From Pseudomonas cedrina subsp. cedrina (GTDB lineage: Bacteria; Pseudomonadota; Gammaproteobacteria; Pseudomonadales; Pseudomonadaceae), in the NCBI RefSeq assembly GCF_001983175.1, contig NZ_MNPW01000014.1, positions 144,507 through 208,506 on the forward strand: DNA of 64,000 nt. Direction: 5' to 3'. Positions 54,394 through 63,779 of this stretch are shown piece by piece (the stretch's first letter is position 1; every line of letters begins with the position of its first letter). A program made the translations under genes and the position numbers. The notes under the pieces are model-generated. The model was not told the origin of the DNA. It worked only from the letters and a program-made list of their open reading frames with translations, and made no database searches.

Positions 54394-55549
54394 AATAGAA
54401 CACCCCGCCCCCAAGGATGAACGCCCCCAGCATGTAGAACATGGCCTGCGCCGGCAGGCTGGCCAGTACCAGCCCGCACAGCACCGGCCCCAGGGCGGCG
54501 CCCAGGTTGGACAGGTTCTGCGCGCCGTAGTACATGCCGCGCAGGTGGTCCGGGGCGATACGGTCGATAAACATGTACTCGGCGGGAAACACAATGATCT
54601 CCCCCACCGTGAACACCGCCATTGCCAGCACCCACCACAGCACACTGTCGGCCAGCGCGAAACCGATGATCCCCAACATGAACATGCCCAGGCCGGCGAT
54701 CAGCCACTGGCCCAGGTAACGATGAGAAATGCGCCGGCCAATCACGTATTGCAAGGCAATCACCAGCACCGCGTTGGTGGTAAGCACGGTGCTGATCACG
54801 GTGTAGGTGTATTCAGCCGTCGTTGTAATCACCAGGTACTGCGACAGCCAGGCGACGAACTGGCCGAACACCACGGCGCTGAGCACGCCGCCGAGGGTGA
54901 AGCAGACCAGGCGGCGGTCGCGCAGCAACACGCGGCCGACGGCGAGGAAAGGCACCGGCTTTTGCGCCGCATCGACAGTCGCCAGCGTGCGGTCGCCCCA
55001 CCGCCAATACAGCAGGAAAAACCCTCCCCCCAACAGCGCCGAAAGGATAAACGGCAAGCTGATATCCAGCTTGGCAATCATCGCGCCGAAAAAAGGCCCT
55101 ACGGCATACCCGATATTGGTCAGGGTGTATTTGATGGAGAACACTTCGCTGCGCGCCTCGAGGGGCAACAGGCTGGCAAACCCGGCCTTGACCGCGATGT
55201 CGATCACCGCGTAAGCCAGGTTGATCATGATCAGGCAGCTATAGAACGCCCAGATATTCTGCGCAAGCACCGTGCCGATAAAGCCCAGCACAAACAGCAC
55301 ACTCAGGCCGAGCAGCAGGCGATAACTGTTGATGCGGTCGACCAGGAACCCGCCATACACACTCAGGAGCGAGCCGACGATCAGCGAGCTGCCGATCACC
55401 AGGCCGACCTGGGTGATGTCGAGGGCGAAGTGGCTGGTGAGGTAGATCACCAGGTACGGAAACGTGATTGCCTTGGCCAGCGTGAGCATCAACGTGGCGC
55501 ACAGCAACAGGTTAACGGTGCGGGGGTAATTTCTTATTGTGGCAAGCAT
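54356..55549 (-). CDS. MFS transporter, drug-exporter type
   Basis: Major-facilitator transporter (397 aa) with about 12 membrane segments (NLLLCATLMLTLAKAITFPY at the start; SVYGGFLVDRINSYRLLLGL is the loop 2-3 motif A). It resembles YttB/MdtH-like multidrug exporters. A dyad AAGGTAAC-N17-GTTACCTT sits just upstream of the start and may be an operator. The 3' end overlaps the DUF1652 gene. Substrate unknown. Confidence 0.85.
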   Translation of the reverse strand: MLATIRNYPRTVNLLLCATLMLTLAKAITFPYLVIYLTSHFALDITQVGLVIGSSLIVGSLLSVYGGFLVDRINSYRLLLGLSVLFVLGFIGTVLAQNIWAFYSCLIMINLAYAVIDIAVKAGFASLLPLEARSEVFSIKYTLTNIGYAVGPFFGAMIAKLDISLPFILSALLGGGFFLLYWRWGDRTLATVDAAQKPVPFLAVGRVLLRDRRLVCFTLGGVLSAVVFGQFVAWLSQYLVITTTAEYTYTVISTVLTTNAVLVIALQYVIGRRISHRYLGQWLIAGLGMFMLGIIGFALADSVLWWVLAMAVFTVGEIIVFPAEYMFIDRIAPDHLRGMYYGAQNLSNLGAALGPVLCGLVLASLPAQAMFYMLGAFILGGGVFYFIGASLKASHPA

Positions 55550-55566
55550 CCTGCTCTCTTTCTTTG

Positions 55567-55599
55567 AAGGTAACGCGGCGTTTATAAACCGGTTACCTT
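55567..55599. promoter_or_regulatory. Dyad upstream of the MFS transporter
   Basis: AAGGTAAC-N17-GTTACCTT (perfect 8-bp arms), starting 18 bp before the MFS ATG on the minus strand. The wide spacing resembles operators overlapping a promoter. No regulator gene is adjacent. Confidence 0.45.
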
Positions 55600-55626
55600 A
55601 CCTCAGAGCAGGCGCAACGGGCACCA

Positions 55627-55935
55627 TCATTTTTTGACGGGTGTGATCTCAAGAATGGTGCCGTTGGTGGTCTTGAGCAACACGTATTTATCGCCTACCC
55701 GCGTCCATTGGCTCTCTTCCTCAGGCTGTTTGAGCCCGCGCTTTTTCCAGTCGCCGAGTGCCGATTCCTTGCGCATCAGCATGTCCGGCGCGCGGTCGCC
55801 TTCTTTCAAATCACGGGCATTGATATTCGAAGGCTGCACGGTTTCTTGAGGGGTATCGCCAGCGTGCACGATAAAGCTTGCGGTGGACAGGCCGGTGGCG
55901 ACCAGCAGGCAGGCAACTAGGGATCTGGATTTCAT
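55627..55935 (-). CDS. RcnB-family periplasmic protein
   Basis: Small exported protein (102 aa). A Sec signal peptide (SLVACLLVATGLSTASFIVHAG) is followed by an acidic linker and the RcnB-like C-terminal domain (GDWKKRGLKQPEEESQWTRV, GDKYVLLKTTNGTILEI). RcnB proteins modulate nickel/cobalt homeostasis or envelope stress. AAGGAG precedes the ATG. It is separated from the MFS gene by 77 bp on the same strand; a functional link is not shown. Confidence 0.8.
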   Translation of the reverse strand: MKSRSLVACLLVATGLSTASFIVHAGDTPQETVQPSNINARDLKEGDRAPDMLMRKESALGDWKKRGLKQPEEESQWTRVGDKYVLLKTTNGTILEITPVKK

Positions 55936-56099
55936 GGGTGCTCCTTGAATGAATGGCGCGTACCCAGATTCGGACCGCTGCCGCACGAAATCATTCAGCC
56001 CAGCAACAGGGGCACTGCATCGACGCACTACCTGTGTAGTGCATGGCTTGATCAAACGCGCGGCAACATGGCCATTCACTTCGCTTTCCAGGCCATCTT

Positions 56100-59000
56100 A
56101 TGCGCTACAGCACCTTGCTCCCCCCTGACCCCCTGACCACTGCGCTGAACGCTCGCGACACCTCGCTGGCGAGCCGCCTGACAGAAAAAATCCACAGGCT
56201 GAACACCCAGATACTGGAGGTTCTGGAACAACAACCGACCTTTAATCAGTGCGTACAGGACGCCTTCAATCAAACCTTCGCGGCGTTACCCACGCCGCTA
56301 ACCATGACCAAGACCTACCTGCGTATCGACGCGGCGAGCCCGGTCGATCCGTCGGACAAACCTGCCCAGGCTTCATCGGACGACACCGAGAATACGGTCC
56401 TGGACGTACAGCCTTTGCTGCCGACCCTGATGGATGCGGTGGTTAGACGCGTTGTCACCCAGACGCCGGCCAACTATGCCGGCCACACCACCACGTTTCA
56501 TCTCAGTTCCAGCGGCGAAGACAGCGCCCCTGGCCTGGGCTTGACCCCAGCGGCGTTCGACGCTTTTCTCAATACTCTGGCCGGCGACCTGGCGACCCGC
56601 TTCAAGGCACACCAGGCCGCGTTCTGGAGCGGCCCCGCCGAGGATGCCGATATCCGCACGTGCCAGCAGTGGTTGGGCGAAAAACGTCTTGAGCTGATGA
56701 AGGCCGAGATTGAACTGCTCAAGGTCGACGGCGTCGTCGAGGGCGCAGGCGAGCTGTTGCTGATGCAGGTCGCGCGCACGCCGGATGCGCTTTCCCGCCA
56801 GGCACTCAAAGGCGACAAGCCCTGCGCCTACGCAATCGCGGTCAGGGACAATTTGTCCAGTGATATCCCGCTGTACGGCGCCTTCGTGATCACGTCCCGC
56901 GGTCACGAAACGCCACAGGTGCGCCCACAAAGCGAGGTACAAACCCCAGCGGCCCGAGACGTGACACCCCAGGCCAATGTCGGCCCGGTGCTTTTATTCC
57001 TGCCGGCCAGCGGGTTTGAAGGGTTTGACTCAATGGCCAGCCTGGACCTGGAACTGCACCGACGCTTGAACAGCCCCCTCGAATTTTCAGACCTCCTGGC
57101 GCTGATGAACGAGAACGACCGTGCCTCCGGCCTGGCGTTTCACCAGCAGCAGAACCTCAGCGGACAATTTCGCTATACCGAACGGCTGAGGTCGATTTTC
57201 AGCGACGCCATCGATTCGCTACGCACTCGGGTCGATGAGAACTTCAGTTGGATGGTCGCCCATTACCAGCGGCACGCGAGTGACGTGGACATCACTCAAT
57301 TGCCCGAGAGCCTTGACCGAACCACCACTATCACGCCCGCGTTCGACGCCGCCGGCTGGCTGGCCGCCCGGCAACGGAAAAAGGCCCGCCTGCAGCTCCA
57401 GCACTTTCTCAAGGCCGCGACCCCGGACGACAAACTGCAATGGGAGCAGGCTGTACAGGCTTACGTCGAGCACTTGCTGAGGCTGTCCGGACCAGAGGCC
57501 CTGCCATCGCTGGCGCAGTACAGCGACCCGGCGACCTTGCTGGCGTACAGCAACGAACAACTGCGCCGGGTGCTTGAGGCCGAGCACGGCCTGACGGTTG
57601 ACCCGGATGACATCCTCATCCACACCAAAACCTATGCCCCCCGGCTGATCGGCGGCTACGTGGTCGGTGGCAAACCTCACCCTTCGACGCCGGGCACGCC
57701 GCTGTTCATCACCCGCCAACTGACGCTGACTGAACTGGCCCTGGAAAATATCGAGTGGCTGGACCTTAACTTCACTAACTTTTCACGGTTGACCGATAAA
57801 GCACAGGCGCCCTTTACCGCGTTGACGGTTGCGCAAATCAAAGACCTGGTGCGCACCCTCAATATCGGCGACAGCTACGAGCAATTTCTCAAGGCACGCC
57901 TGATCACCTCGCCATCGGCCCAGGCCGAGCAGCAACGCTACATGGAGGTCATGGCGCTGCAACTGCGGGTTGATGCCGTGGAGGCGAAAATCGCTGGTGA
58001 CTTCCTGACGGACCGACTGGACCGCGGGTTCAACTGGGTGATGAGTGTGCTTGCCGGGCCGACGGATGATGACAAACGTACTCGCGTCGAAGGGCACCGG
58101 GTCGTGGTCAGTGCCTTGAAGCTGCGCGGCGAACGCGTGCGCGGCGTGCTGGTGTTTTCAACTGCCTCACAAGGGATCGCCTCGCGGGTGGTCTACACCC
58201 CCATGAGCCCGACCGGGCGCGTATTCCACGAATACCCAGACGCCTCGGCCATGCACCGCGACTTCATCAACCACAGCGCCTGGCGGGACTACCTGGTAGG
58301 CCGCGTGACGCTGACTGCGCAACGCAGAATTCGCAGCCTGCTCAAAGATGGCGCCAACGACCCGGTCATCGCCCTGACCCGCATCGCCGGTAACGTTCTT
58401 GAAGAGGCCTACCAGACCGAAGCGTCGGCGGTGATCAACGATGCGAATGCCCAGTCAACCAGCACCCAGGAAGCCAATTACGACAGCGCTACCACGCTGG
58501 TCACGGCGGGCCTGGACATCGCCACGGCGTTTTTCCCGGTGAAGGTCATGCTGCCCATCGGCCTGGCCAGAAGCAGCCTGTCGGTGATCAATGCGGTGGA
58601 AGCGGCCCAGCTCGGCGACCGTGCAAGTGCGGCGCACTACATCGTGCGCGCATTGGGCGAGTTGGTGGGGGCGGTGCTGGACGGCGCCGTGGCCGGTGCA
58701 GGGTCGGCACGCCCGCGTATCCCGGCGAGCGCGCACCCACGTCTGGACCGCAAGATGGCACTGAAAAAACCGCCCACAGACGTCAAGCGCCTGCAAGGTT
58801 GGGAGGCGCAGGACATTTACGTGCGGGACGTGGTGGACGCGGGCACCTACCAGGCGCCCCAGCACTTTCTCGAGGAACATGGCCGCTGGTATTCCATCGC
58901 CCGCGACAGCGACGCCCAGGTGTGGCGACTCAAGGACCCCAGGCGTGCACCCAGCGCCTATAAAGGCCAGCCGCTTTATCGCAACCCGCAAGGCCTGTGG

Positions 59001-60389
59001 GAGATTCGCTCCCCGCACCTGGGCTTGCGCGGCGGCGCGCCCTTTGCGAGCGAGCCGCAAAGAGCGCTGATGGACCTCTACCCTTACCTGGATGTGGAAC
59101 AGGCCAGGCGGATCCTGGATTCGTTCGTGTTTCCCCGGCACCGTGAGCTGGAACTGCAAACGGCGCTGGTCCAGCATCTGCGAAGGTCGCCAACGCGGCT
59201 CGATGAATTTTCACAGTACCTCATGGTGACACCGCAGCGTTTCAGGTTACGGCTGGAGGGACGGGACCTGCCCGGTTCGCTGCCATCGGCCATGGAGCCT
59301 GTTCCGGGGCCCAGCCGCGCGCCGACCGAACCCGACCTATTGCCCGCCCCGCGACCTCCGCGCCCACCCGAGGAGCGTTTTGTCGACTGGGGCCAAAGCT
59401 TCGATGCCGCTGTGATGGAAGCCGTGGCGGGACGCCCGGGAGTCTGGCGCAAGCGTGACGCGCCGCCGGGACAGAGATCCGTCGAATACATCCAGATGGA
59501 GGGCCGCTATTATGCGACGCTGCCGGGGAGCGAGTCCTCGGCCGTAGCCGGAGCCAGAGCCGCTATCGTACCGAGCGACCGTCCGTGCTCGACGTTTGTG
59601 CAGTTCGAAGACCTCCTGCACCGCTATTTCCACGATCAACCCAGGATCGTGGAATACAACGCTTCATTGGAACGCTGGCTCATCGGCGCGCAGCTGCCGT
59701 TCCGCGCCCCCGTTGCACGCCAGCTGAGTCACATATTCCCAAGCTTTACCCCACACTCACTGACTCGCCTCGCCGCCGCGCTGTTTAACCGCAGCAACCC
59801 CACAGGGCTCAATGCGGGCGGCTATGCCAGGTTGCTTCGCACGCTGCACGACTGGACAAGCTGGTCGGGCCGCGCAGCCGCGGCATCGGTAGGCTCGCCC
59901 TCGACCTTTGCGGCCGATCCGCTGGCGCTGCTTCCCCGCCTGCCGCAAACGCCAGACCAACGTGCCTGGCCACTGGAGCCATCGGCACAGTTCAACCTCT
60001 TAAGGTTTCGTACGGACCGTATGCCCGCAACCTTGACGGCCAACGCCGCGGTGATGCCCAACGCCGCGACTGCCCGAAACCTGATGCGAGCATTGCTGAG
60101 CGACAGCCACTATCACGTGGTGGACACACGTTACCCCAGCGAGCTGCTGGTTCGACGCGAAGGGCGCCCAACCCTGTATTGGCTGACAATAATCCGAACG
60201 AATTCCGACCACGTGCTTACCCGTCACTACAACCCGCACGCGCCTACAGCTTTCAATCTGCAGCGACAGTCGGCTAACGTGCGGGCACTGGCCCATCACG
60301 CCCGCCGGGACGGCCAGTTGGTACCCTTGATAGGCGGCGTGCAACCCGGCGAAGGCGCGACGGTCATCCCGTTTATCTTCCGCCCTTGA
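56100..60389 (+). CDS. Giant DUF6543/dermonecrotic-toxin-like protein
   Basis: Protein of 1429 aa resembling the large Pseudomonas toxin-like proteins with DUF6543 domains. No signal peptide is evident. Two related modules are visible: residues about 260-350 (GPVLLFLPASGFEGFDSM, then LELHRRLNSPLEF) and about 670-740 (ASRVVYTPMSPTGRVFHEYP, then MHRDFINHSAWRDY). A hydrophobic stretch at about 800-875 (TAFFPVKVMLPIGLARSSLS) may insert in membranes. A proline-rich linker (about 1065-1090) leads to a C-terminal domain of unknown activity. No immunity, chaperone or secretion genes flank it. The ATG has only a weak AGG upstream. Toxin function is a family inference. Confidence 0.75.
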   Translation: MRYSTLLPPDPLTTALNARDTSLASRLTEKIHRLNTQILEVLEQQPTFNQCVQDAFNQTFAALPTPLTMTKTYLRIDAASPVDPSDKPAQASSDDTENTVLDVQPLLPTLMDAVVRRVVTQTPANYAGHTTTFHLSSSGEDSAPGLGLTPAAFDAFLNTLAGDLATRFKAHQAAFWSGPAEDADIRTCQQWLGEKRLELMKAEIELLKVDGVVEGAGELLLMQVARTPDALSRQALKGDKPCAYAIAVRDNLSSDIPLYGAFVITSRGHETPQVRPQSEVQTPAARDVTPQANVGPVLLFLPASGFEGFDSMASLDLELHRRLNSPLEFSDLLALMNENDRASGLAFHQQQNLSGQFRYTERLRSIFSDAIDSLRTRVDENFSWMVAHYQRHASDVDITQLPESLDRTTTITPAFDAAGWLAARQRKKARLQLQHFLKAATPDDKLQWEQAVQAYVEHLLRLSGPEALPSLAQYSDPATLLAYSNEQLRRVLEAEHGLTVDPDDILIHTKTYAPRLIGGYVVGGKPHPSTPGTPLFITRQLTLTELALENIEWLDLNFTNFSRLTDKAQAPFTALTVAQIKDLVRTLNIGDSYEQFLKARLITSPSAQAEQQRYMEVMALQLRVDAVEAKIAGDFLTDRLDRGFNWVMSVLAGPTDDDKRTRVEGHRVVVSALKLRGERVRGVLVFSTASQGIASRVVYTPMSPTGRVFHEYPDASAMHRDFINHSAWRDYLVGRVTLTAQRRIRSLLKDGANDPVIALTRIAGNVLEEAYQTEASAVINDANAQSTSTQEANYDSATTLVTAGLDIATAFFPVKVMLPIGLARSSLSVINAVEAAQLGDRASAAHYIVRALGELVGAVLDGAVAGAGSARPRIPASAHPRLDRKMALKKPPTDVKRLQGWEAQDIYVRDVVDAGTYQAPQHFLEEHGRWYSIARDSDAQVWRLKDPRRAPSAYKGQPLYRNPQGLWEIRSPHLGLRGGAPFASEPQRALMDLYPYLDVEQARRILDSFVFPRHRELELQTALVQHLRRSPTRLDEFSQYLMVTPQRFRLRLEGRDLPGSLPSAMEPVPGPSRAPTEPDLLPAPRPPRPPEERFVDWGQSFDAAVMEAVAGRPGVWRKRDAPPGQRSVEYIQMEGRYYATLPGSESSAVAGARAAIVPSDRPCSTFVQFEDLLHRYFHDQPRIVEYNASLERWLIGAQLPFRAPVARQLSHIFPSFTPHSLTRLAAALFNRSNPTGLNAGGYARLLRTLHDWTSWSGRAAAASVGSPSTFAADPLALLPRLPQTPDQRAWPLEPSAQFNLLRFRTDRMPATLTANAAVMPNAATARNLMRALLSDSHYHVVDTRYPSELLVRREGRPTLYWLTIIRTNSDHVLTRHYNPHAPTAFNLQRQSANVRALAHHARRDGQLVPLIGGVQPGEGATVIPFIFRP

Positions 60390-60440
60390 CCTGCCGGTGC
60401 GCGGCGAGCGGCGCCTTCGTGGCCTTCTCCATTGCCGGCG

Positions 60441-60488
60441 TGAAATTAATACTGTATTTTTTCATGAAATTTTTAGATATTAATTTCA
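60441..60488. promoter_or_regulatory. AT-rich operator-like dyads before the cupin-HTH gene
   Basis: Perfect 11-bp inverted repeat TGAAATTAATA (60441-60451) / TATTAATTTCA (60478-60488) flanking a 10-bp palindrome TTTCATGAAA (60460-60469). The right arm touches the start codon. This strongly AT-rich block in GC-rich DNA looks like an autoregulatory operator. Confidence 0.65.
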
Positions 60489-61045
60489 TGACACCTACAG
60501 AAGAACTCGCCGCCCTCGCCACGCTGATCCACGACCTGCGCAAACACAAGAAACTCACCCTCGCTCAACTCGCGCAAAAAATCGAGCGTTCGGTGGGGTT
60601 TTTGTCCCAGGTGGAGCGCGGCCTGTCGCAGCCAACCGTGGCCGACCTGACCGCCATCAGCCACGCCCTCGACGTGCCCACCACTTATTTCTACAGCTTG
60701 CCCAAGCCCAAGGCGGTGGACTGGGTCACCCGCCCCGACGAGCGACGCACGGTGTATTACGCCAATGGCATCACCGACATTCTCGTCTCGCCGAGCATGA
60801 ACGGTGCCTTTTCGATGCTCGACAGCCTGTTGGCCCCCGGTGCCAACAGCGGTGAACACACCATGAGCGACCGCGCCGAGCAGGCGGGTTTCGTGCTGGA
60901 GGGCGAGTTGACGCTGTGGGTGGAGGGTGAAACCGAAGCCGTCACCCTCGGCCCTGGCGACAGCTTCCACCTGGCCAGCTTCGCCCATTGCCGCTACGCC
61001 AACCTGACTGACCTGCCCACCCGCGTGCTGTGGGTCTACAACTAG
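60488..61045 (+). CDS. XRE-cupin transcriptional regulator (PuuR-like)
   Basis: Regulator (185 aa) with an N-terminal XRE HTH (LAALATLIHDLRKHKKLTLA, SVGFLSQVERGLSQPTVADL, residues about 5-65) and a C-terminal cupin sensor domain (AGFVLEGELTLWVEGETEAV, LGPGDSFHLASFAHCRYAN, about 115-180). This is the PuuR design, which represses polyamine or amino-acid use genes. An alternative ATG eight codons upstream would begin inside the operator dyad. A glutamine-synthetase-like gene follows after 10 bp, its likely target. Confidence 0.9.
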   Translation: MTPTEELAALATLIHDLRKHKKLTLAQLAQKIERSVGFLSQVERGLSQPTVADLTAISHALDVPTTYFYSLPKPKAVDWVTRPDERRTVYYANGITDILVSPSMNGAFSMLDSLLAPGANSGEHTMSDRAEQAGFVLEGELTLWVEGETEAVTLGPGDSFHLASFAHCRYANLTDLPTRVLWVYN

Positions 61046-61055
61046 GAGCAACCCC

Positions 61056-62402
61056 GTGAAAAGCCCTTGTGCCTCGCTACTGGCCGAAGTCCGCACCTTC
61101 CGCCAGCACCATCCCGAGGTCCGCTATGTCGACCTGATCGCCCTGGACATTCCCGGGCATTTCTACGGCAAGCGCTATCCGATCGACATGCTGGAAAAGG
61201 TCGCCGCCGGCAGCCCTTTGAAACTGCCGCAAAACGCCGTGCTGCTGGGCGCCCAGGGTGGGTTGTTCAAGATTGGCGACTATTGCTTCAACGACGGCGA
61301 CCCGGACGCCAACCGTCGGCTGGTGCCGGGCACACTCAAGCCGGTGAGCTGGGAATCCCAGCCATTGGGGCAGATGCTGATCACCTCGGACGGAACCGAC
61401 GCCCCCATCGAATTCGAGCCCCGCGAAGTGCTGGCCAAGGTGCTGGAGCGCTTGCAGCACAAGGGTATCCACCCGGTGGTGGCGTTCGAGCTGGAGTTCT
61501 ATCTGTTCGACAAAACACTCGATAACGGCCTGCCGCAATTCGCCCGCGACCCGCTGAGCGGTGACGCGGATGATCAACCCAACCTGCATATCGAACGGCT
61601 GTCACGCTTCAGCGAAGTGCTCGATGACATGGCCCGTACCGCCAAGGACCAAGGCATCGATATCACGGTGATCACCGCCGAAATCGGCCCCGGCCAGTTC
61701 GAGATCAACTTCGGCCACGACAGCGATGGCCTGCGCGCCGCCGACTGGGCAGCGCTGTTCTGTCGCAGCACCCGCGGCGTGGCGCTCAAACATGGTTACC
61801 GCGCCAGTTTCATGGCCAAGCCCTACCTGCAACACCCCGGCAGCGGCATGCACGTGCATGTGAGCCTGTACGACGGCGCGGGCAATAACCTGCTGGCGGC
61901 GCACCAGCAACAGGCGCTGCGCCATGCCGTGGCGGGCTGCCTGGAATTGCTGCCCCATTGCATGCCGATCTTCTCGCCCAACCACAACGCTTTCCGCCGC
62001 CTGGGCGCCACGGTAAATGCGGCAGCCCGCGCCAGCTGGGGCTTTGAAGACCGCGACGCCTGCGTGCGCATCCCCGAGTCCGACCCGCGCAACCTGCGCA
62101 TCGAACACCGCCTGGCCAGTGCCGACGCCAATCCGTACCTGGTGCTGGCAGCCATCCTGGTTGGCCTGGAACATGGCCTGCAAGCCAAGCGCGACCCCAT
62201 CGCGCCGCTGAACGAAGACCGCACCAGCGGCACCGACTTTCCTTTGGAAATGCTCGACGCCGTACGCGCCATGCAGCATCAGCCGGTGTTGCGCGATAAG
62301 CTGGGCGCTGAATTTGTCGACGTGTACTGCGAGAACAAACGCCAGGACCACCTGGCCTTCCAGCAGGAGATCCATGCGCGGGAATATCGCTGGTTTCTCT
62401 GA
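61056..62402 (+). CDS. Glutamine-synthetase-family ligase (gamma-glutamylamine synthetase-like)
   Basis: GS-fold ligase (448 aa) of the PuuA/SpuI branch, which gamma-glutamylates polyamines or monoamines using ATP. Metal and substrate motifs include VAFELEFYLF (Glu), AEIGPGQFEINFGH, KPYLQHPGSGMHVHVSL and FSPNHNAFRRLG, the last holding the GS Arg/nucleotide loop, and IEHRLASADANPYL near the C-terminus. GTG start with TAGGAG. It lies 10 bp after a PuuR-like regulator, supporting an amine catabolic role. The rest of a Puu pathway is not in the window. Confidence 0.9.
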   Translation: MKSPCASLLAEVRTFRQHHPEVRYVDLIALDIPGHFYGKRYPIDMLEKVAAGSPLKLPQNAVLLGAQGGLFKIGDYCFNDGDPDANRRLVPGTLKPVSWESQPLGQMLITSDGTDAPIEFEPREVLAKVLERLQHKGIHPVVAFELEFYLFDKTLDNGLPQFARDPLSGDADDQPNLHIERLSRFSEVLDDMARTAKDQGIDITVITAEIGPGQFEINFGHDSDGLRAADWAALFCRSTRGVALKHGYRASFMAKPYLQHPGSGMHVHVSLYDGAGNNLLAAHQQQALRHAVAGCLELLPHCMPIFSPNHNAFRRLGATVNAAARASWGFEDRDACVRIPESDPRNLRIEHRLASADANPYLVLAAILVGLEHGLQAKRDPIAPLNEDRTSGTDFPLEMLDAVRAMQHQPVLRDKLGAEFVDVYCENKRQDHLAFQQEIHAREYRWFL

Positions 62403-62421
62403 CACCCCCTATGGAATCACG

Positions 62422-63519
62422 ATGACTGACCAAAGCGCTCCGGCCCTCAAGGAAATCTTCAACGTCGAACGCCTGCACCACATCGCCGACGAGATGACGG
62501 CGGTGTACCCGGCGTTCGACGCCAAGGGCTTCCTCCAGCACGCAAAGTCAGGGCTGGCCGAGCTGTCGGTAATGCAGCGCATGGCACGGGTCAGCGAGAG
62601 CCTGCATGCGGTGATACCGCTGGATTACGCGCAAACCCTCAAGCTGCTTTATGCGCTGGCACCGCGTCTGAACAGCGCGTTTGTCAGCCTGTTCCTGCCG
62701 CACTTCGTCGCGAGTTACGGGCGCGACGATTTCGAGCGCTCCATGGCCGCGCTCAAATACTTCACCCCTTTTGGCTCCGCCGAATTTGCCGTCCGCCCCT
62801 TTCTGCTTCACGACTTGCAGCGCACGTTGGCGGTGATGCAGGCATGGTCGCTGGACGCTGACGAACACGTGCGCCGCCTCGCCAGCGAAGGCTCGCGACC
62901 GCGCTTGCCCTGGTCGTTCCGCCTGGCTCAGGTGCAGGCCAACCCTGAGCTGTGCGCCGCGATCCTGGACAATCTCAAGGCCGACCACAGCCTGTATGTG
63001 CGCAAGTCCGTGGCCAACCACCTCAACGACATCACCAAGGACCACCCGGACTGGGTGCTCAGCCTGATCGAGAGCTGGAACCTGGAGCACCCTCACACGG
63101 CCTGGATCGCCCGCCATGCACTGCGTAGCCTGATCAAGCAAGGCAACAGCCGCGCCCTGACGATCATGGGCGCCGGGGCCAGGGCCGAGGTGACGCTTCA
63201 TCGGTTAAGCGTGACACCGGCGGTGATCAACCTGGGGGAACGGATAAACCTGTCGTTCTCGCTCGAGTCCACCGCCGCCGCCCCACAGAAACTGGTGGTG
63301 GATTATGCGATCCACTATGTAAAAAGCGCCGGCCATAGCGCCGCCAAAGTCTTCAAACTCAAGGCGTTTACACTCGGCGCGGGCGAGCATCACAGCCTCC
63401 GGCGCGAGCAGCATATCCGCGAATTAACGACGCGCCGGCATTATCCGGGCAGGCATGTGGTAGATGTATTGGTGAACGGGGAGCGTTTGGGCAGCGCCGA
63501 ATTCGAACTGCGAGCCTGA
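62422..63519 (+). CDS. DNA alkylation repair protein, HEAT-repeat (AlkD-like)
   Basis: HEAT-repeat protein (365 aa) of the AlkC/AlkD-like superfamily that excises alkylated bases. N-terminal helices (LKEIFNVERLHHIADEM, HAVIPLDYAQTLKLLYAL) precede the conserved HEAT core (SLDADEHVRRLASEGSRPRL, PWSFRLAQVQ, LYVRKSVANHLNDITKDHPD, WIARHALRSLIKQGN). An immunoglobulin-like C-terminal domain (about 270-365: RLSVTPAVINLGERINLSFS) is as in AlkC-type proteins. The ATG starts MTDQSA, 19 bp after the ligase stop and in the same direction. A link with the ligase is not expected. Confidence 0.88.
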   Translation: MTDQSAPALKEIFNVERLHHIADEMTAVYPAFDAKGFLQHAKSGLAELSVMQRMARVSESLHAVIPLDYAQTLKLLYALAPRLNSAFVSLFLPHFVASYGRDDFERSMAALKYFTPFGSAEFAVRPFLLHDLQRTLAVMQAWSLDADEHVRRLASEGSRPRLPWSFRLAQVQANPELCAAILDNLKADHSLYVRKSVANHLNDITKDHPDWVLSLIESWNLEHPHTAWIARHALRSLIKQGNSRALTIMGAGARAEVTLHRLSVTPAVINLGERINLSFSLESTAAAPQKLVVDYAIHYVKSAGHSAAKVFKLKAFTLGAGEHHSLRREQHIRELTTRRHYPGRHVVDVLVNGERLGSAEFELRA

Positions 63520-63548
63520 CTCGATGCAAGCTACACCACAATCCCAAT

Positions 63549-63618
63549 GTGGGAGCTGGCTTGCCTGCGATAACGGTGGGTCAGCTTGCCTGTTCGGTTC
63601 TGACCCACCGTTATCGCA
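63549..63618. repeat. REP-type element with a 19-bp perfect hairpin
   Basis: GTGGGAGCTGGCTTGCC precedes a perfect 19-bp inverted repeat, 63566-63584 with 63600-63618. The expected right-hand GGCAAGCCAGCTCCCAC arm is absent, so the pair is truncated. Confidence 0.8.
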
Positions 63619-63658
63619 GCATAGGTATCTACACAACTTTCAGTTGACCAATCTCCCT

Positions 63659-63766
63659 GTGGGAGCTGTCGAGCTTTAGCGAGGCTGCGAAAGCGGTGGG
63701 TCAGGCGACCAAAATGCCAGCAGTGCCGCCGCCTTCGCAGCCTCGCTGGGGCTCGACAGCTCCCAC
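63659..63766. repeat. REP pair identical in type to the tandem array units
   Basis: Left arm GTGGGAGCTGTCGAGC + AGCGAGGCTGCGA and right arm TTCGCAGCCTCGC + GGGGCTCGACAGCTCCCAC, with the same inner segment (GGTCAGGCGA, AAATGCCAGCA, TGCCGCCGCC) as the 6691-7722 units. This is a single copy without the 70-bp spacer. Confidence 0.9.
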
Positions 63767-63779
63767 ATTTTGAACCGAG

